From Draconibacterium halophilum (lineage in GTDB: Bacteria > Bacteroidota > Bacteroidia > Bacteroidales > Prolixibacteraceae), in the NCBI RefSeq assembly GCF_010448835.1, contig NZ_CP048409.1, positions 4,831,400 through 4,895,399 on the forward strand: a stretch of 64,000 nt of DNA. Direction: 5' to 3'. Made by a program: the position numbers and the translations under genes. A model generated the notes under the pieces. That model was not told the DNA's origin. It saw nothing but the letters and a program-made list of their open reading frames with translations, and searched no databases. Numbering within the stretch: position 1 is the first letter of the stretch; each line of letters begins with the position of its first letter. Shown piece by piece: positions 9,048 through 20,000 of the stretch.

Positions 9048-10665
9048 TTATCCAACCTCCAACTTTATAAGTTGTGCCTTCCTGGAGTCCTTCCATAAAT
9101 GCTTCTTCCTTGTTAGGAAAATATTGTCTGTATTTCCTCAGGTTTTCTGATGCGTCAATTGAACAGTCTTCACCGCGGCGCGCTTTTGCAAAATAGTCGC
9201 ATGCTAACCAGAATACTGCTGATTTTTCCAATGCGCTTCCTTCGAACTTCTGAGAGGCTGATACATAAATGTTTGCAATTAACATGTTGGCCTCACAATA
9301 ATCAGGATTTAACTGAAGTGCTTTTCTTGCATCGCTACGTGCGCCTATCAGGTTACCATCTTTTGCGTAACGTATATAACCTCGCTCGTAGTAGTATGTG
9401 GCTAAAAGTTCGTCATCAGTTTCCTGGTCAATAGCCATTTGATAATACTCTCTTGCTTTTTCCAAATCGTCTTTTTTCAGGAATCGACGAGCCATGTTGA
9501 ACGCTGCTTCTGCCGAAGGATCAAGTTCGTACAAACGCTCTGTAGCCATCCCAAAAAGCTCTGTTTCAGTACAATCTGCTCTCCCTAAACGACGAAGCAT
9601 GGACTTGATAAAATCTGCATCATTTGAATTCTCCTGGTATTGTGGAGCGTAAATACTAACCAGGGCTTCGCAATCAGCAGCACCCGATTTCCCAAAGATA
9701 GTTTCAATATAAGGAAGAACTGTCTCCTGCACTTGTTCTACTTTGGTTTCGTCTTCGTTTGCTTCAACAATAGCATTGGCAATAGCCATGCTTTCTTCGT
9801 AGTTCTTTACAACCTGCTCTTTTGGGAGTTCTCCATATTTGAATAAAGCCACAGTTGTTCGCATGTATAACAGAAGCACCGGTGGTTCTGTTTGATCGCC
9901 TTGCAGTTTTACCGATTCTGACAACCACTCGTAAGCTGATTTATGAATTGCTTTTAAAGCTTCACCTTCAGAAGCTTTATCTCTGTCTTGACTCAATTTG
10001 TATTTTAACCAAGATGTACCTTTTCGGCCTAACAGGTAACCACGCTCGCCAAAATACTTCATCCGTTTGTCGTACAACTTCATGTATAAATCAATATACT
10101 TATCACGCTCCGCATCAGTTGTTGCACTCTCAATTTGATACTCATAAATCTTAGAACCGTGAATGTAAAGGTTCGTAGTAGATTTAGGATACTTGATATA
10201 CAGTTTCTTCCAGTGTGGAATAGCTGATTTATAGTCTTTTTGTTTGAAAAATTCAGTATATAATGAAAGTTCATTCAAGAAGTCTCTGTCCTGAGCCTTA
10301 ATAAGTTCGTCCAATGTACTCAGGTTAATTTCATCGCTTTCAACGTCGGCATCATCGCCAGAAGGAATACTTCCTGAGAATGCAAAATCAAACACATTGC
10401 CCGATTTGTCTTCAATGTCTAATTTTTTTGATTCATCAATAAAAGTGAACCTAATGTATTTTGTTTTTTCATCAGCTTCAACTTCATATTTCCCATCGAA
10501 GCTGGTCAACATTTCTCCACCTTTATGTGCTTCAACGGTAATACCAGCTGCCGGTTCTCCGTCCATATAAACAGTTCCTTTAATAACTCTTTGAGCCTGG
10601 GCAACTGTAATACCGACCATTACAACTGCGGCGATTAAAAGAGATATGCGTAAAATAGTTTTCAT
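9022..10665 (-). CDS. Secreted TPR-repeat protein with N-terminal carboxypeptidase-regulatory-like domain
   Basis: A 547-residue protein with a signal peptide (MKTILRISLLIAAVVMVGITVAQAQ), a short beta-sandwich segment (VIKGTVYMDGEPAAGITV, about 26-80) like CarboxypepD_reg domains, an acidic linker, and then about ten helical hairpins of TPR type, such as ATYYYERGYIRYAKDGNLIGARSDARKALQLNPDY. The ATG at 10665 gives a clean signal peptide; the alternative at 10707 would overlap the previous gene. In related genomes a TPR gene like this lies between coaX and lptC, as here. It is probably a periplasmic scaffold in envelope assembly, but this is inference. Confidence 0.8.
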   Translation of the reverse strand: MKTILRISLLIAAVVMVGITVAQAQRVIKGTVYMDGEPAAGITVEAHKGGEMLTSFDGKYEVEADEKTKYIRFTFIDESKKLDIEDKSGNVFDFAFSGSIPSGDDADVESDEINLSTLDELIKAQDRDFLNELSLYTEFFKQKDYKSAIPHWKKLYIKYPKSTTNLYIHGSKIYEYQIESATTDAERDKYIDLYMKLYDKRMKYFGERGYLLGRKGTSWLKYKLSQDRDKASEGEALKAIHKSAYEWLSESVKLQGDQTEPPVLLLYMRTTVALFKYGELPKEQVVKNYEESMAIANAIVEANEDETKVEQVQETVLPYIETIFGKSGAADCEALVSIYAPQYQENSNDADFIKSMLRRLGRADCTETELFGMATERLYELDPSAEAAFNMARRFLKKDDLEKAREYYQMAIDQETDDELLATYYYERGYIRYAKDGNLIGARSDARKALQLNPDYCEANMLIANIYVSASQKFEGSALEKSAVFWLACDYFAKARRGEDCSIDASENLRKYRQYFPNKEEAFMEGLQEGTTYKVGGWINENTKVRF

Positions 10666-10699
10666 AATGAGTTTTATTTGTTTTTCTTTTTTTTGAGTT

Positions 10700-11979
10700 T
10701 TATTCAATTCTTCGCTGCATAAACCACAAGTCGTGTAAGCTTACACTTACATTAACTTTTGCATATTTTTCAAGTACTAAATTGTACTCTTTTGTTCCCC
10801 TTTTTCCGAGCTCGGCACTTATATTAAGTGTAGAGTTCGAACGGTACAGTGGTAATCCAACACCAAAACTTATGCCAAAGTCTTTTATATGCTGTCCGGC
10901 AAAGGTGTGGTAAGTTTGTTCATATTTAAAACCTGCGCGATATGCAACCCGGTTAATAAAACTTCTGATCGAAAACTTATCCGGAATCCACTCAGCCCCA
11001 ACCGCAAATTTATTTAAATCTGTTAAAAAATTGCTTTTGCCTCCTAAAAATCTAGCGTTGGCCCATCCTTCGTGGTAATAATCAAGGTTAATTTCGTATA
11101 CATCTTCTTTAGCGAACGATAATCCTCCGCCTAAAGTCATTGGAAAAGCCAACTGTCCTTCCTCTTCTTCTTTGTACATTAAAGTGTCCTGATCAACCGC
11201 TCCCCCGTAGGATAAATTCTTTTGAATTATATCCGAAACAAAGTCGGTATATTCAGGTGAATTGGCAAACACAAGACCAAATGTTAAACTTTTATCATTT
11301 TTCATGGGCAGGGTTGCCTGCATTCCAAGGTCCAACCCAAAGTCTCGAATTCGAAGTGTTGAATAGCGTTGCACATTATAAAAACTGGGATCGGCGAATG
11401 TAACTTCCGTATTTCTGGTCAATTGCCCAAACCGGTAATTCAAATTTGCACCAACCGAAATATTCTTAATCGGTTCGATAGCAAGCCCCCACCTGGCATT
11501 CGAAATGGTTCCGGCTCCGTAATAAGTTGTATACACGTTGCCAACGTTGTTAATGTCGGCCTGTGAAGTAACAAAATAACCTACATCGGAATAGGGTGTT
11601 AAACTTAAGCTTGTTGCCATCCATTTCGTTATTCTGAAACTCATGGCAAAATACTTAAAGTTGACATCGTTAGATTCCATGCTTGTAGTTTCGGTGGCAC
11701 TTTTGGCAAATTTGCCTTCCAAGCCAAACTCAAATAAAAAATTAAGCGAATCAAGTGATGTGTAACTGGCGGGATTGGCCGCATTTATCTGCATATTGTA
11801 TCTACTTGCAAGGCTTGCCCCCCCATCGCAGACGAACGTCCAAGCGAATACGGTTGCAAATCACCCAATCCGTAACGCGAATATGGCGATGTGGTGTTAT
11901 TATTAAACTGCGCAAATAATACAGCCGGGATAAATATTAACCCGGCGATCAAAAAACTTACTCTACTTACTCTCCCCAT
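10700..11979 (-). CDS. FadL/OmpP1-like outer-membrane barrel, frameshifted in this sequence
   Basis: Two reading frames make one protein. The first (11979 down) has a signal peptide and SPYSRYGLGDLQPYSLGRSSAMGG; the second continues with ASRYNMQINAANPASYTSLDS and about 350 residues of barrel strands. The joint is a run of seven C (11818-11824, plus strand); one more base restores the frame, and 1280+1 bases is an exact codon multiple giving 426 residues. The N-terminal GGA/NPA signature resembles FadL-type transporters of hydrophobic compounds. Its start overlaps the end of coaX by 17 bp. A consensus error is more likely than a true mutation, though a homopolymer of this kind could also be phase-variable. 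Confidence 0.75.
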
Positions 11980-12697
11980 TATGTTGTAAAATGCGGTTTA
12001 AACCTATGCTGGTTAAATTAAAGTGTACAAAGAAAGAATTTTTTAATTTCTTATCAAAAAATTCGGCATCGCCCCCAGTCATAATAACTTTTAAATTATT
12101 ATAATTTTCCTTAAATGAGGTAATTGCATGGTCTACTTCGAACACAATACCGTGTTGTACTCCGGCTCTAATTGCCTGCTCGGTTGTTTTACCAATTAGT
12201 TCTTTAACTACTCCCTTTTCTACTTTAGGAAGTTTTCCTGTAAACTGGTTTAATGCCCTGAATCGCATTTCCAAACCAGGTGAGATATTTCCACCCAGGT
12301 ATTGTCCTTCGGCAGTTAACAAATCGTAGGTAATTGCCGTTCCGGCATCAATAACCAAAACATTCGTTTTTTCATACAGGTCGAATGCTCCCACAATTGC
12401 CGCAATGCGGTCTTTTCCTAAGGTCTCTTTCGACTCGTAACAGTTTTCTACAGGCAATGGTGTTGTGGCGTTTAGTTCAATAAATGTATCAAACTGTTTC
12501 GTTAAGGCTACTTTTAATTCATCAGGATAATCTTTTACCGACGATAAAATTGCACTTTCCAACCCTTCGTATTCTTGTTTTATTGTTCTCAACAAAGCAG
12601 GCGAAAAAGCATCAACCGATACCGTTTTTACCACCTCGTTTTGGGTACAAACCGAATACTTTACGCGCGTATTGCCTATATCTATTACAAGATTCAT
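11963..12697 (-). CDS. coaX: Type III pantothenate kinase
   Basis: A 244-residue cytoplasmic enzyme that phosphorylates pantothenate, the first step of coenzyme A synthesis. It carries the ASKHA-fold signature: DIGNTRVKYSV at the N-terminus (phosphate-1 loop), GKDRIAAIVGAF, DAGTAITYDLL (phosphate-2), the Gly-rich GGNISPGLEMRFRAL loop of CoaX enzymes, and TGGDAEFF near the end. Length is usual for the family. Its stop region overlaps the barrel gene start and its start abuts the nadC stop (12697 is shared), so it is tightly coupled within the nadB-nadC-coaX series. Confidence 0.95.
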   Translation of the reverse strand: MNLVIDIGNTRVKYSVCTQNEVVKTVSVDAFSPALLRTIKQEYEGLESAILSSVKDYPDELKVALTKQFDTFIELNATTPLPVENCYESKETLGKDRIAAIVGAFDLYEKTNVLVIDAGTAITYDLLTAEGQYLGGNISPGLEMRFRALNQFTGKLPKVEKGVVKELIGKTTEQAIRAGVQHGIVFEVDHAITSFKENYNNLKVIMTGGDAEFFDKKLKNSFFVHFNLTSIGLNRILQHNGESK

Positions 12698-13542
12698 TAA
12701 TCAATTATACGCTGACTGATGTCGAGTGCTTTTACTGAATGCGTTAATGCACCTATCGAAATATAGTCTACACCGGTATGCGCTACTTTGCGAATTCGTT
12801 TGATGGTCATATTTCCCGATGCTTCAATTTTTGCACGCCGATCAATAATTTCAACGCACTCTTTCATCATTGTGGAGCGCATATTGTCGAGCATAATAAT
12901 ATCAACATCGGCAGCCATAGCTTCTTTTACCTGATCGATGGTTGTTGTTTCCACTTCAATTTTTATACTTTTTGGAATGTGTTTACGAATGGCTTCAACT
13001 GCTTTAGTAATACTTCCGGCAACCTGAATGTGGTTGTCTTTAATCATCACCATGTCGTACAATCCAAAACGGTGGTTTGAAGCTCCTCCCATACGCACAG
13101 CATACTTGTCGAGGTAGCGGTATCCGGGCAAGGTCTTTCGGGTGTCCAGAATTTCCACTTTTGTTCCTTCTGTTTCTTTCATACACAAGTTTGAATAGCT
13201 GGCAATTCCCGATAATCGCTGAAGAAAATTCAGTGCTTTACGTTCGCCGGTTAACAATGCGCGGAAGTGTCCTTTAAACTCGGCAATTACATCGCCGGGT
13301 ACCACATGCGATCCGTCGGGCATAAGTACTTTCCATTCCAGGTCTTTGTCGAATTTTCTGAAAACCATTTCTGCCACCTGCAAACCTGCAATTACTCCTT
13401 CTTCTTTGGCAACAAGCTGCGCTGTTTTCACAACGTTACTATCAATCAGATTGTTTGTGGTTATGTCTCCGTCGCCTATATCTTCGGCGAAGGCCATGTC
13501 GAATAATACTTCGGCCGATTTTAATGTTTTCTCATCCATCAT
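12697..13542 (-). CDS. nadC: Nicotinate-nucleotide pyrophosphorylase (carboxylating)
   Basis: Quinolinate phosphoribosyltransferase, 281 residues, converting quinolinate and PRPP to nicotinate mononucleotide. Family motifs are present in order: EDIGDGDITT near the N-terminus, ERKALNFLQRLSGIAS, DTRKTLPGYRYLDKYAVRMGG, HRFGLYDMVMIKDNH, IEVETTTIDQV and IMLDNM. It starts four bases after the nadB stop, with two adjacent ATG codons (13542 and 13539) that I cannot tell apart. Together with nadB it gives two of the three de novo quinolinate-pathway steps; nadA is not in the window. Confidence 0.95.
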   Translation of the reverse strand: MMDEKTLKSAEVLFDMAFAEDIGDGDITTNNLIDSNVVKTAQLVAKEEGVIAGLQVAEMVFRKFDKDLEWKVLMPDGSHVVPGDVIAEFKGHFRALLTGERKALNFLQRLSGIASYSNLCMKETEGTKVEILDTRKTLPGYRYLDKYAVRMGGASNHRFGLYDMVMIKDNHIQVAGSITKAVEAIRKHIPKSIKIEVETTTIDQVKEAMAADVDIIMLDNMRSTMMKECVEIIDRRAKIEASGNMTIKRIRKVAHTGVDYISIGALTHSVKALDISQRIID

Positions 13543-13546
13543 AGCT

Positions 13547-15118
13547 TTACTTTCTTATGGGTTCAAACTCAATGTTCTTGTTTTTTTGTTGAATAATATG
13601 TGTTTTAAAATCAGGATTCTCCTGCTGAAAATCTTCCCGGATATGACCGCCGCGACTCTCTTCGCGAACCAGTGCCGATTGTGCAATGAGTTTACTAATA
13701 ACCGACATATTCCTGATCTTAATTAAATTATATTCGTGCTGATTGTTGTCGAATTCTGAAACAATTTCAGAAAACCGGTTAAATGCAGATTCCAGGTCTT
13801 CGCGATTTCTTACAATACCCAGTTTTTTTGACATAATTTGTGCCAACTCGTTCTGATATTTCAGGAAAACCTTCTCGTTATTTACATCAAGCGTTATCGG
13901 CTCTGGTTTTTCAAGCAGATGTTCCGACGCCACTAATTTTGCAGCCTTTTCACTGGCGCGTTTCCCAAAAACCAGGCACTCAAGTAACGAGTTGCTTGCC
14001 AAACGATTGGCACCCATCACACCTGTTGATGCTGCCTCGCCACAAACAAAGAGGCCCGAGATATTTGTTTCAGCATCGAGATTGGTACAAATTCCGCCAA
14101 CCATATAATGAGCTGCCGGAGCAATCGGTAACTGATCTTCAGTTAAATCAAAACCAAACTCTTTTAACTGCTTATCAATATTTTTAAACCTATTCTTGAT
14201 CTTTTGCTTATCAAGGTGTTTTAACGACAAAAAAATGTGGTCTTGATCCGATTCCTGAATTTGCTTAAAAATGCTGTAAGCCACCACATCACGCGGTGCA
14301 AGCTCGGCCAGCGGGTGAATATCTTTCATAAAACGTTCGCCTTTCGAATTCAACAGCCACGCTCCTTCTCCACGAACCGCCTCACTAATCAGGTAAGCTT
14401 CCTTGCCCGGTATATTTAAAGCCGATGGGTGAAACTGAACAAATTCGAGATCGGCCAATCGGGCGCCTGCATCGTAAGCCAACGCAATGCCATCGCCGGT
14501 TGCAGTATGCGGATTTGTTGATCGCGCAAAAACCCGAGACAAACCACCCGTTGCAATAATTATAGCTTTGGTTTTGAATATGATATTTTTGTTGGTTTTA
14601 AAATCGTACGCCTGAAGTCCAACTATCGCTTCGTTGTGCTTCAGTAGTTTTACAGCCACAACATATTCAAAAGCCTCAACATTCTTTTTTTCCCGTATCA
14701 ATCGTAGTTTAAAGCAAGTTAGCTCTTTTCCGGTAGCATCGCCGCCGGCATGTAAAATCCGACGTTTGGTGTGCCCTCCTTCCAGTCCAAGCACATATTT
14801 GCCGTTTTCCTTATCGAATTGCATACCTAAATCAATAAGTTCCTTCACTCGCTCGCGACCTTCGTTAACCAGTACTTCTACTGCGTCATTATCGCAAATT
14901 CCACGCCCGGTAATCAGCGTATCCCGGGCATGTTGCTCAGGCGAATCCTCATCGGCAATGGCTGCCGCAATTCCGCCTTGCGCATAATATGAATTACTAA
15001 CATCAAGTTGCGACTTGGTAACAATCGCAACGCGTCCGTATTTCGAAGAGTGATAAGCAGCCGACAATCCTGCCAGCCCACTTCCTATTACAACCGTATC
15101 AAATTCAAGTATTTGCAT
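13547..15118 (-). CDS. nadB: L-aspartate oxidase
   Basis: FAD enzyme of 523 residues that oxidises L-aspartate to iminoaspartate, the first step of de novo NAD synthesis. The FAD dinucleotide fold is at the N-terminus (VIGSGLAGLSAAYH), followed by YYAQGGIAAA, LEGGHTKRRILHAGGDATG, LEFVQFHPSALN, the RGEGAWLLN/RDVVA segment with active-site Arg, and HYMVGGICTNLDAETNISGLFVCGEAASTG in short order near residue 350-380. The helical C-terminal domain is complete. It is the first gene of the nadB-nadC-coaX run; the 5' region (15119-15277) shows no obvious riboswitch. Confidence 0.95.
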   Translation of the reverse strand: MQILEFDTVVIGSGLAGLSAAYHSSKYGRVAIVTKSQLDVSNSYYAQGGIAAAIADEDSPEQHARDTLITGRGICDNDAVEVLVNEGRERVKELIDLGMQFDKENGKYVLGLEGGHTKRRILHAGGDATGKELTCFKLRLIREKKNVEAFEYVVAVKLLKHNEAIVGLQAYDFKTNKNIIFKTKAIIIATGGLSRVFARSTNPHTATGDGIALAYDAGARLADLEFVQFHPSALNIPGKEAYLISEAVRGEGAWLLNSKGERFMKDIHPLAELAPRDVVAYSIFKQIQESDQDHIFLSLKHLDKQKIKNRFKNIDKQLKEFGFDLTEDQLPIAPAAHYMVGGICTNLDAETNISGLFVCGEAASTGVMGANRLASNSLLECLVFGKRASEKAAKLVASEHLLEKPEPITLDVNNEKVFLKYQNELAQIMSKKLGIVRNREDLESAFNRFSEIVSEFDNNQHEYNLIKIRNMSVISKLIAQSALVREESRGGHIREDFQQENPDFKTHIIQQKNKNIEFEPIRK

Positions 15119-15277
15119 CTGTTTTATATGCTTCCCGCAAACGAGCGTGCAAAGTTAGCATTTCTTTTAAGCAAATACCTAAAGTTTATCAATTAGGTTT
15201 TACTTTAACTCCACAAAGCGATGCATTGGCCGGCAAAAATAACAGTTGGGTTTTATATGCATTTTTTCATTCCCTTA

Positions 15278-15655
15278 TCAAGCATTTTCATCGGGTAAAT
15301 AATCGGGGCGAATTGGAGTAAATGCCTCCAAAACTTTAGCATCCTCAAGCACATCAACCTGATGTTCAACATTCTCCGGAATACACCAACTGTCGCCGGC
15401 TTCGGCAATAATCCATTCTTTGTCAATACGAAAATTCAATCTCCCCGAGATTAAGTAACCGGTTTGTTCGTACGGATGACTGTGCGAAGGCAGCTCACTT
15501 CCTTTTTCCAGTTTGAATTCACACAAAATTGTTTTCTCTTCAAAGGCCAGTGGGCGCATTTCAACGCCGGGCAATAGTGATTTAAACGAACGAAAATTAC
15601 GCTTGGTAAACATCTTGTATTTTTTGGTGTTTCCGCTAATGTAAAAATTTATCAT
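15278..15655 (-). CDS. Small cupin-domain protein
   Basis: A 125-residue single-domain cupin. Metal-binding residues of motif 1 are visible in PSHSHPYEQTGYLISG (two His, a Glu and the Gly) and the motif 2 equivalent is in PENVEHQVDV (His). Proteins of this kind are often dioxygenase-like or act as small-molecule sensors; nothing here fixes the role. A second possible start is the Met at 15613, which would remove a short basic leader. It is divergent from the RND operon, with 186 bp between them. Confidence 0.75.
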   Translation of the reverse strand: MINFYISGNTKKYKMFTKRNFRSFKSLLPGVEMRPLAFEEKTILCEFKLEKGSELPSHSHPYEQTGYLISGRLNFRIDKEWIIAEAGDSWCIPENVEHQVDVLEDAKVLEAFTPIRPDYLPDENA

Positions 15656-15759
15656 CTAAATTAAACCTTGTATTACCTAACGAGTCTTTGATTGTATTCA
15701 TTTCAAGTATACACAAGTTAAATGTTAAGCACCCAATGTGTAGTTTTAACAGATTAAAA

Positions 15760-15789
15760 TTTGATACATTAAAAAATTAATGATTTTTG
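15760..15789 (+). promoter_or_regulatory. Possible promoter of the RND efflux operon
   Basis: TTTG (15760-15763) and GATTTTTG (15782-15789) approximate the Bacteroidota -33 TTTG and -7 TAnnTTTG boxes with an 18 bp gap. The region just upstream is A/T-rich, with GTTAAATGTTAAG and TTTTAAC words. It lies 53 bp before the adaptor start. Confidence 0.4.
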
Positions 15790-15841
15790 CGCTTTAAATA
15801 AACCTACGTTAATTTAGAAATTCAAATAAAATAAAATAACC

Positions 15842-17014
15842 ATGAGTTGGAGAAAAATTACATTTATAGTTGTTGCCCTGATTGTTCTGCTAGGAGGAGC
15901 GGCAATACTATCAAAACTTTTTATTTCAATGAAACCGGAACAAACCGAAAGGCCCAATGTTGAAATGAAACGATCGGTAAAAGTGGAAACCGTTAATTAT
16001 GATGAAGTTACCTCTCCTCTTTGGGTTCAGGGGAGAGCCGTATCGGGCAGCGAAGTTTTGCTTGTTGCTGAAGCATCGGGAAAAATTGAGCCCGGAGCAG
16101 TTGTATTACGAAAAGGAACATCATTTAAAAAAGGCCAGGTGTTGGCCGAAATATACAAGGATGAAGTAGAACTAGCATTAAAAGCACGAAAGGCTCAGTT
16201 TCTGACTACGATGACATCTTTATTACCTGATATAAAAGTTGATTTCCCGGACCAGCTTAACGCTTATGAAACTTTTTTTAGGGCAATAGATCTTGATAAG
16301 GACTTGCCTGAAATGCCCGATGTTAAAGATGATAAACTAAAAGTATTCTTGGCCAGCCGGGGCGTTTTAAGCGAATACTACGGCATTAAACAAGAAGAAA
16401 AAAAATTGAAACGTCATACCCTTCATGCTCCTTTCAACGGAACGTTTACGCAGGTGAATTACGAAGTCGGTGCTTATGTCAATACCGGCGGACAAATTGC
16501 CCAAATGATCCGCACCGATCATGTGGAGATTGAAATACCGGTACCAAACGAAGACAGCGAGTGGATAAGAATTAACGACAAGGTGATGATCCAATCTAAC
16601 CAAAACCAAGCTAAAATTGCAGGGAAAGTGGTTCGTAAATCAGATTTTATTGAGAACGAAACACAATCTCGCAGTATTTTTGTAATGGTTAATCAAGCTC
16701 ATGCCGACCAGGTACTTCCCGGCGAATATTTCGAAGTTCAGTTTCCGGGACAAAAAATACCGGATGCCATGGAAATTCCACGTGGAGCTATTTTTAACTC
16801 AAATACGGTTTATATTGTTGTAGACGGAGAGCTAAAAAAACGCGAAATAAACGTTATAAAACGCAATGAGACCACACTTGTTTTTAATGGTTTGCCCGAA
16901 GGGTCAAAAGTGGTTGCCGAACCATTAATTAATGTAAAAGAAAATACTCCGGTAAATATTATGGGCGAAGAAAACAACAAGCCCAATTCCGGAAATCAAG
17001 CTAAACCACAATAG
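15842..17014 (+). CDS. RND efflux periplasmic adaptor (membrane fusion protein)
   Basis: A 390-residue HlyD-family adaptor with an N-terminal membrane anchor (ITFIVVALIVLLGGAAILSKLF). A biotinyl-lipoyl-like half (GKIEPGAVVLRKGTSFKKGQVLAEI), a short helical hairpin, the second lipoyl half (HTLHAPFNGTFTQVNYEVGAYVNTGGQIAQMI) and a beta-barrel domain follow in the usual order. The hairpin is shorter than in AcrA. It is the first gene of a three-gene operon and lies 17 bp before the pump gene. It would bridge the inner-membrane pump and the TolC-type channel. Confidence 0.92.
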   Translation: MSWRKITFIVVALIVLLGGAAILSKLFISMKPEQTERPNVEMKRSVKVETVNYDEVTSPLWVQGRAVSGSEVLLVAEASGKIEPGAVVLRKGTSFKKGQVLAEIYKDEVELALKARKAQFLTTMTSLLPDIKVDFPDQLNAYETFFRAIDLDKDLPEMPDVKDDKLKVFLASRGVLSEYYGIKQEEKKLKRHTLHAPFNGTFTQVNYEVGAYVNTGGQIAQMIRTDHVEIEIPVPNEDSEWIRINDKVMIQSNQNQAKIAGKVVRKSDFIENETQSRSIFVMVNQAHADQVLPGEYFEVQFPGQKIPDAMEIPRGAIFNSNTVYIVVDGELKKREINVIKRNETTLVFNGLPEGSKVVAEPLINVKENTPVNIMGEENNKPNSGNQAKPQ

Positions 17015-17031
17015 AAAAAGGAGACAGCTCA

Positions 17032-20000
17032 ATGAAAAAGATAGTTGAACTTTTTGTAAAATTTCCCTTTTACGCGAATCTGATCCTGCTTTTCCTGATT
17101 GTTGTGGGTAGCATAAGTTTTCTTTCCATGAAGAAATCTTTCTTTCCCGAGCGCGAATCGCATATGATCACTGTTCGTGTGGTCTATCCCGGTGCATCGC
17201 CGGTTGAGATGGAAGAAGGGGTTACCTCCAGGATAGAGGAAGCGGTAAGAGCCATTCCCGGCATTTACGAGATCAATTCGGTATCGGCAGAAAACAGTGC
17301 CAGTGTGCGTATTGAAATTCAACCCGGATACGATATTGATGAAGCACTTATAGAAGTAAAAAATGCGGTTGACGGAATTTCGGCATTACCAACAGCTGCT
17401 GAACGGCCCATTGTGGCAAAAACACGAACCACATCGCCGGCGGCCCGTTTACTGGTTACCGGCGACGTTGATTTGATGACGCTGAAATCCTACGCCCAGC
17501 AGATTGAAGAAGATTTTCTGGGCTCCGGAATCATGAGTCAGGTTACCATTTCAGGTTTCCCGAGTCTTGAGATTTCGGTTGAAGCGGATGAACAAGACTT
17601 GCTGCGTTATGGATTAACATTCAACGATCTGCAAAGTGCAATTACCAATAATAACCGCGATGTTTCGGGCGGACAGATCCGTTCGAAAGATGAAGAGCTT
17701 TTAATTCGTTTACGCTCAAGAAGTGCAGACCCGAACAAGATTGGCAACATTATTTTACGGGCAAATCCCGATGGCAGCGTACTGCGAATTAATGATATTG
17801 CTAGCGTAAAAATGAAATTCTCTGATGTGCCCAACAAAGCATTGGAAAAAGGAAATCCACTGATCAGCATCACCATAATGAAGCTGATTACGGAAGACCT
17901 TGATGAGATTGATGAATACGTTAAAGAATATGTAGCAGAATTTAATGCCCAAACTCATGGGGTTAAATTAATTTATTCTCGCTCGTTTCTCGACCTGTTA
18001 AAATCGCGTCTTGATTTGCTTTACACCAACGGCGGAATGGGACTGATTCTTGTTGTTTTAATACTTGGAATCATGCTCAGTACCCGTTTATCGTTATGGG
18101 TAGCGTGGGGAATCCCGGCTTCATTTCTGGGTATGTTTATCGTCGCCAATATTATGGGAGTCACCATTAATATGATGTCGCTTTTTGGAATGATACTGGT
18201 AATTGGTATTCTGGTTGATGATGGTATTGTGATCGGGGAAAATATCTTCCAGCATTTTGAACGGGGGAAAAGCCCCATGCGTGCCGCAGTTGATGGAACA
18301 GTTGAAGTAATTCCTGCTGTAACCTCATCAGTTTTAACAACAGTTGCAGCATTTTCGCCACTGATATTTATTACCGGACGCATGGAAATGATGTATGAAA
18401 TGGCAGTGATTGTAATTGCCAGTTTGCTCATTTCATTGATTGAAGCTTTTCTGGTCCTTCCGGCTCACCTCGGAAACGAAAAGGTATTAAACCGAAAAAC
18501 CCTTACCCGCAAAGCAAAAGGATTACGAAAATACACCGAACGCTTTTTTAACTGGTTGCGCGATTATGCTTACGACAGGGTAATTAAACTGGTTTTGGAG
18601 TGGCGCTACATTGTGCTGGGAATTCCGGTGGCAATGATTGTTATTACAATGGGACTAATTGGTGGACAGCTAATTAAAACAACGTTCTTCCCTCGAATGG
18701 AGTTCGATTCGTTTAATATAAATATTGCATTCACACCCGGTTCAGGAGAACGTCAAACCATGGAATATCTGGAGCGTTTCGATAGTATTGTATGGGTAGT
18801 AAACGAGCAGTTGATGGATGAATACAACGAAACGCTGCCTGTTATCGAAAACAGTATTATAAATCTTGGTTCAGCATTTAACCGCGAAGAAAGTGGTGCA
18901 CACTCTGGAAACATTGATGTGTCACCACGAAACTCCGAAGAAACAGGAATTAGTTCCTTTGAAATTATACGATTGTTAAACCAGAAAATAGGAAACGTAC
19001 CCGAGGCAGAAAAATTTACCATTGGCGCCAGCAACCGATTTGGCAATCCGGTTTCTATTGGATTAATGTCGAGAAATACAGAAGAGTTGGAAGCCGCGCG
19101 CGATTTTATTATGGACAGACTTCTCCGATATCCTCAATTAAAAGACGTGGTAAACACCAATGCTCTGGGGAAACAGGAAATTCTGCTCGAATTAAAACCA
19201 AAAGCTTACATGCTTGGCTTAAACGAAACATACATTGCCGGACAGGTACGTCAGGCATTTTACGGGGGACAGGCACAACGATTGCAGGTTGGCCGCGATG
19301 AACTTCGTATTTGGGTGAGATACCCGGCCGAAGGGCGCGAACGCATCGGACAACTGGAGAAAATGAAAGTAAAAACTCCACAGGGCGAATACCCGTTAAT
19401 GGAGCTGGTGGATTACGATATGAAGCGTGGTCCGGTAAATATTAACCGTTTTAATGGTAAACGCGAAATTCGCGTAAATGCCGATATGGTTGACCCGGAT
19501 GCGTCTGTTACCGAAACACTGGACCTCATTAAAACAGAAGTAATACCCGAACTTGAAGTATTATACCCCGGAGTTTCAGTAATCTTTCAAGGCCAGCAAC
19601 GCGAGAGTGAGAGAAACATGGGCGACTTAGCCTTCCTTTTCCCAATGGCTTTCCTGGCTATTATTTTTATTCTAATGATTAGTTTCCGATCGTTTGAACA
19701 ACCAATGATCATTCTTATCATGATTCCAATCTCCATTTTGGGAGCAGTTTGGGGACATGGCATACACGGCAAACCTCTCTCAATACTAAGTTTGTGGGGT
19801 ATTGTTGCACTTACCGGTGTAATTGTTAACGATGCCGTGGTATTTCTTGCCAAGTACAACCTACTTATTGAGCAAGGACTGAAAGTTAAAGACGCCATTG
19901 TTGAAGCCGGAAAATCAAGGCTACGCCCAATTATTTTAACAACGCTTACTACTGGTTTTGGCCTTTATCCGCTTATTTTAGAAACTAGTTTCCAGGCACA

